NCBI GenBank assembly: GCA_002412775.1
Contig: DHVT01000027.1
Coordinates: forward strand, 1 to 60,094
Length of the DNA: 60,094 nt
From: Firmicutes bacterium UBA5201
GTDB taxonomy: Bacteria; Bacillota; Clostridia; Peptostreptococcales; Acidaminobacteraceae
Direction of reading: 5' to 3'
Below are positions 58,888 through 60,094 of the stretch, one piece after another; position 1 is the first letter of the stretch; every line of letters begins with the position of its first letter. Both the position numbers and the translations under genes were made by a program. The notes beneath the pieces were generated by a model, which was not told the origin of the DNA, ran no database searches, and saw nothing but the letters and a program-made list of their open reading frames with translations.

Positions 58888-60012
58888 TCATAGGATTTCC
58901 GAATCCAGTCTTTCAATGAGTCGAGTGACATAATGACGGGTCACTTTCGGCTCGCTTTTATTGATTTCATCATATAGCAGTTCTGCGCTGATGTTGTTTG
59001 GCAAAGCAGTGAAACTGCTATAAAGTTTCAATACTTTTTTTGTCAGTTCAAGTAAGGCGGCAGGTTCAAGCGAGTCGATTTGAAGCACAGAACCGGAATC
59101 CTCCGGGAGGTTCAGATTGAGCCTTTGAGCAAGCGCTGTATGCGTTAATACCCCTTTATCCGTTGACGTAATCACTTCTTTTGTGCCTGTGAACATAAAA
59201 AAAGTGTTGGGAAGTTCTCCCGATGTGGTGAGGTCGACGAGATATTTCAGATTGTCAAAAGCGTTTAATCTGATATCGCTGCGATCATGTAAAACCAAAT
59301 CGAGTTCATCGATGAAAACAATCAACCCTTTATAATCGAGCAAAGTGATCAACTTCACAAAAGATTTAAGGAAATCCAGTGAATTGGTCTTGTCGACACC
59401 TCCAGTGAGATCGACTTTCTGTTTCAGACTCTGCGGAATATGATGTTCTCCGGAAAGCCAAGCGCTCGTGGTGGATGTCGCTTCACGGTCTCCGCGGATT
59501 TTTGAACGGATGTAACTTAGGAAAGCTCTTGAAAAAGTATGGTTGAACTTTGACAGGGCATCACATACCGTTTGAATCTCATGACTTTTTTGTTCGGGAA
59601 AAGGTGCGTTTTTTAGATTTTCAATCCATAAGTCGAAAATGGCGTCAAATGACGATTTGGATTCCGGATCGTGTTTCAGATAGAGATTGTGCATGATGGC
59701 GTAGTACAGATCTTCCAATTTGTTCAATCTATAGCCGTTGTTGATCTGAAAAGACGCAATCACATAATCGTCATTCAAGGCGATATGTTTGTAAGTCCCC
59801 GTCAGGAAGGATTTGCCGACACCGTAGTCCCCGACAAGGATTTTCACTAATCCGGTATTGTTTTCAATGAGTTTCAGCGCTCTTTTGAATGTGTTGATTT
59901 CGCCATCGCGACCGGATAGGATCATCGTATGATGTCTATACGGAGCGGTGCCGTTTCTGAGTGCGTTTATCAGGTTTTTGGCTTCAGCTTCAGTTGAAAA
60001 CAATATGGTCAC
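58888..60012 (-). CDS. BrxC/BrxD-family P-loop ATPase (BREX-associated type)
   Basis: A 374-residue ATPase with Walker A GDYGVGKSF (61-69) and Walker B LIVFIDELDLVL, matching the PF10923-type ATP-binding proteins found in BREX phage-defence loci and in small stand-alone cassettes with a DEAD/DEAH helicase. It is near the usual BrxD length. Start GTG 60012; AAGGA lies very close upstream, so the start is uncertain. The gene enters from the right edge, so the partners that would decide its role lie outside the window. Only 82 bp of sequence remain upstream, with nothing recognisable. Confidence 0.8.
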   Translation of the reverse strand: MTILFSTEAEAKNLINALRNGTAPYRHHTMILSGRDGEINTFKRALKLIENNTGLVKILVGDYGVGKSFLTGTYKHIALNDDYVIASFQINNGYRLNKLEDLYYAIMHNLYLKHDPESKSSFDAIFDLWIENLKNAPFPEQKSHEIQTVCDALSKFNHTFSRAFLSYIRSKIRGDREATSTTSAWLSGEHHIPQSLKQKVDLTGGVDKTNSLDFLKSFVKLITLLDYKGLIVFIDELDLVLHDRSDIRLNAFDNLKYLVDLTTSGELPNTFFMFTGTKEVITSTDKGVLTHTALAQRLNLNLPEDSGSVLQIDSLEPAALLELTKKVLKLYSSFTALPNNISAELLYDEINKSEPKVTRHYVTRLIERLDSEIL

Positions 60013-60094
60013 ATCCTTCGGAAACTTATTAGCGTCTTTGTGTATTTGAAATACTTAGTATAAGGCTACCGATTGGGGACAGGTGCAAACTGGT

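Noticed and set aside
1..60094. CRISPR arrays, tRNA, rRNA or insertion sequences
   Set aside because: I saw no regularly spaced repeats, no cloverleaf or rRNA blocks and no transposase frame. Reading by eye cannot exclude a degraded small element.

Overview
The window looks like chromosome of an anaerobic, low-to-mid GC Firmicute, most likely a clostridial lineage (Fusibacter- or Acidaminobacter-like; the genus is a guess). Supporting this: strong AGGAGG ribosome sites, a GlgC/GlgD pair, full-length single-chain PurL, a ribU gene under an FMN riboswitch, an O2-type H-NOX chemoreceptor of the Thermoanaerobacter kind, an SOS-type radical-SAM/TIGR03915 pair, and a HesB-like selenoprotein. No rRNA, tRNA, CRISPR array, transposase or integrase was seen.

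Region A (1-19.9 kb, + strand, visibly more AT-rich than the rest) is an array of about 29 small, mostly unrelated genes. All point the same way and are separated by 1-75 bp, apart from one 361-bp gap. Ten carry GNAT acetyltransferase domains. Three of those are two-domain fusions: GNAT+FosA-like, GNAT+pyrophosphatase-like and TIGR04076+GNAT. Others are a Nudix hydrolase, two S51 peptidases, a HAD phosphatase, an AadA-like nucleotidyltransferase, an adenosine deaminase-like protein, an alpha/beta hydrolase, an MBL-fold protein, a HExxH protein, a LUD-domain protein and small membrane or lipoproteins. It resembles a detoxification or resistance gene collection, but no attC sites are visible.

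Region B (19.9-20.8 kb) holds two tandem HesB-like genes. The second has an in-frame TGA exactly at the position of the conserved Cys36 of the first, followed by a perfect hairpin with GU at its tip. It is best read as a selenoprotein.

Region C (20.8-31.9 kb, - strand) is a glycogen operon: LysR regulator-glgB-glgC-glgD-glgA-glgP-pullulanase.

Region D (32-50.9 kb, + strand) has purL, a SleB-type cell-wall hydrolase, and a radical-SAM/TIGR03915 DNA-repair pair with a LexA-type GAAC-N4-GTTC box at its promoter. The Leloir operon galE-galK-galT-galM and the purine operon purE-C-F-M-N-H-D follow. purL therefore lies apart from the rest of the pathway; purB and purK are not in the window.

Region E (50.9-60.1 kb) has a - strand cupin/aminopeptidase P pair, two MATE transporters on either side of FMN-riboswitch-controlled ribU, a - strand H-NOX methyl-accepting chemotaxis protein, and a BrxC/BrxD-family ATPase at the right edge, which may be the end of a defence locus lying outside the window.
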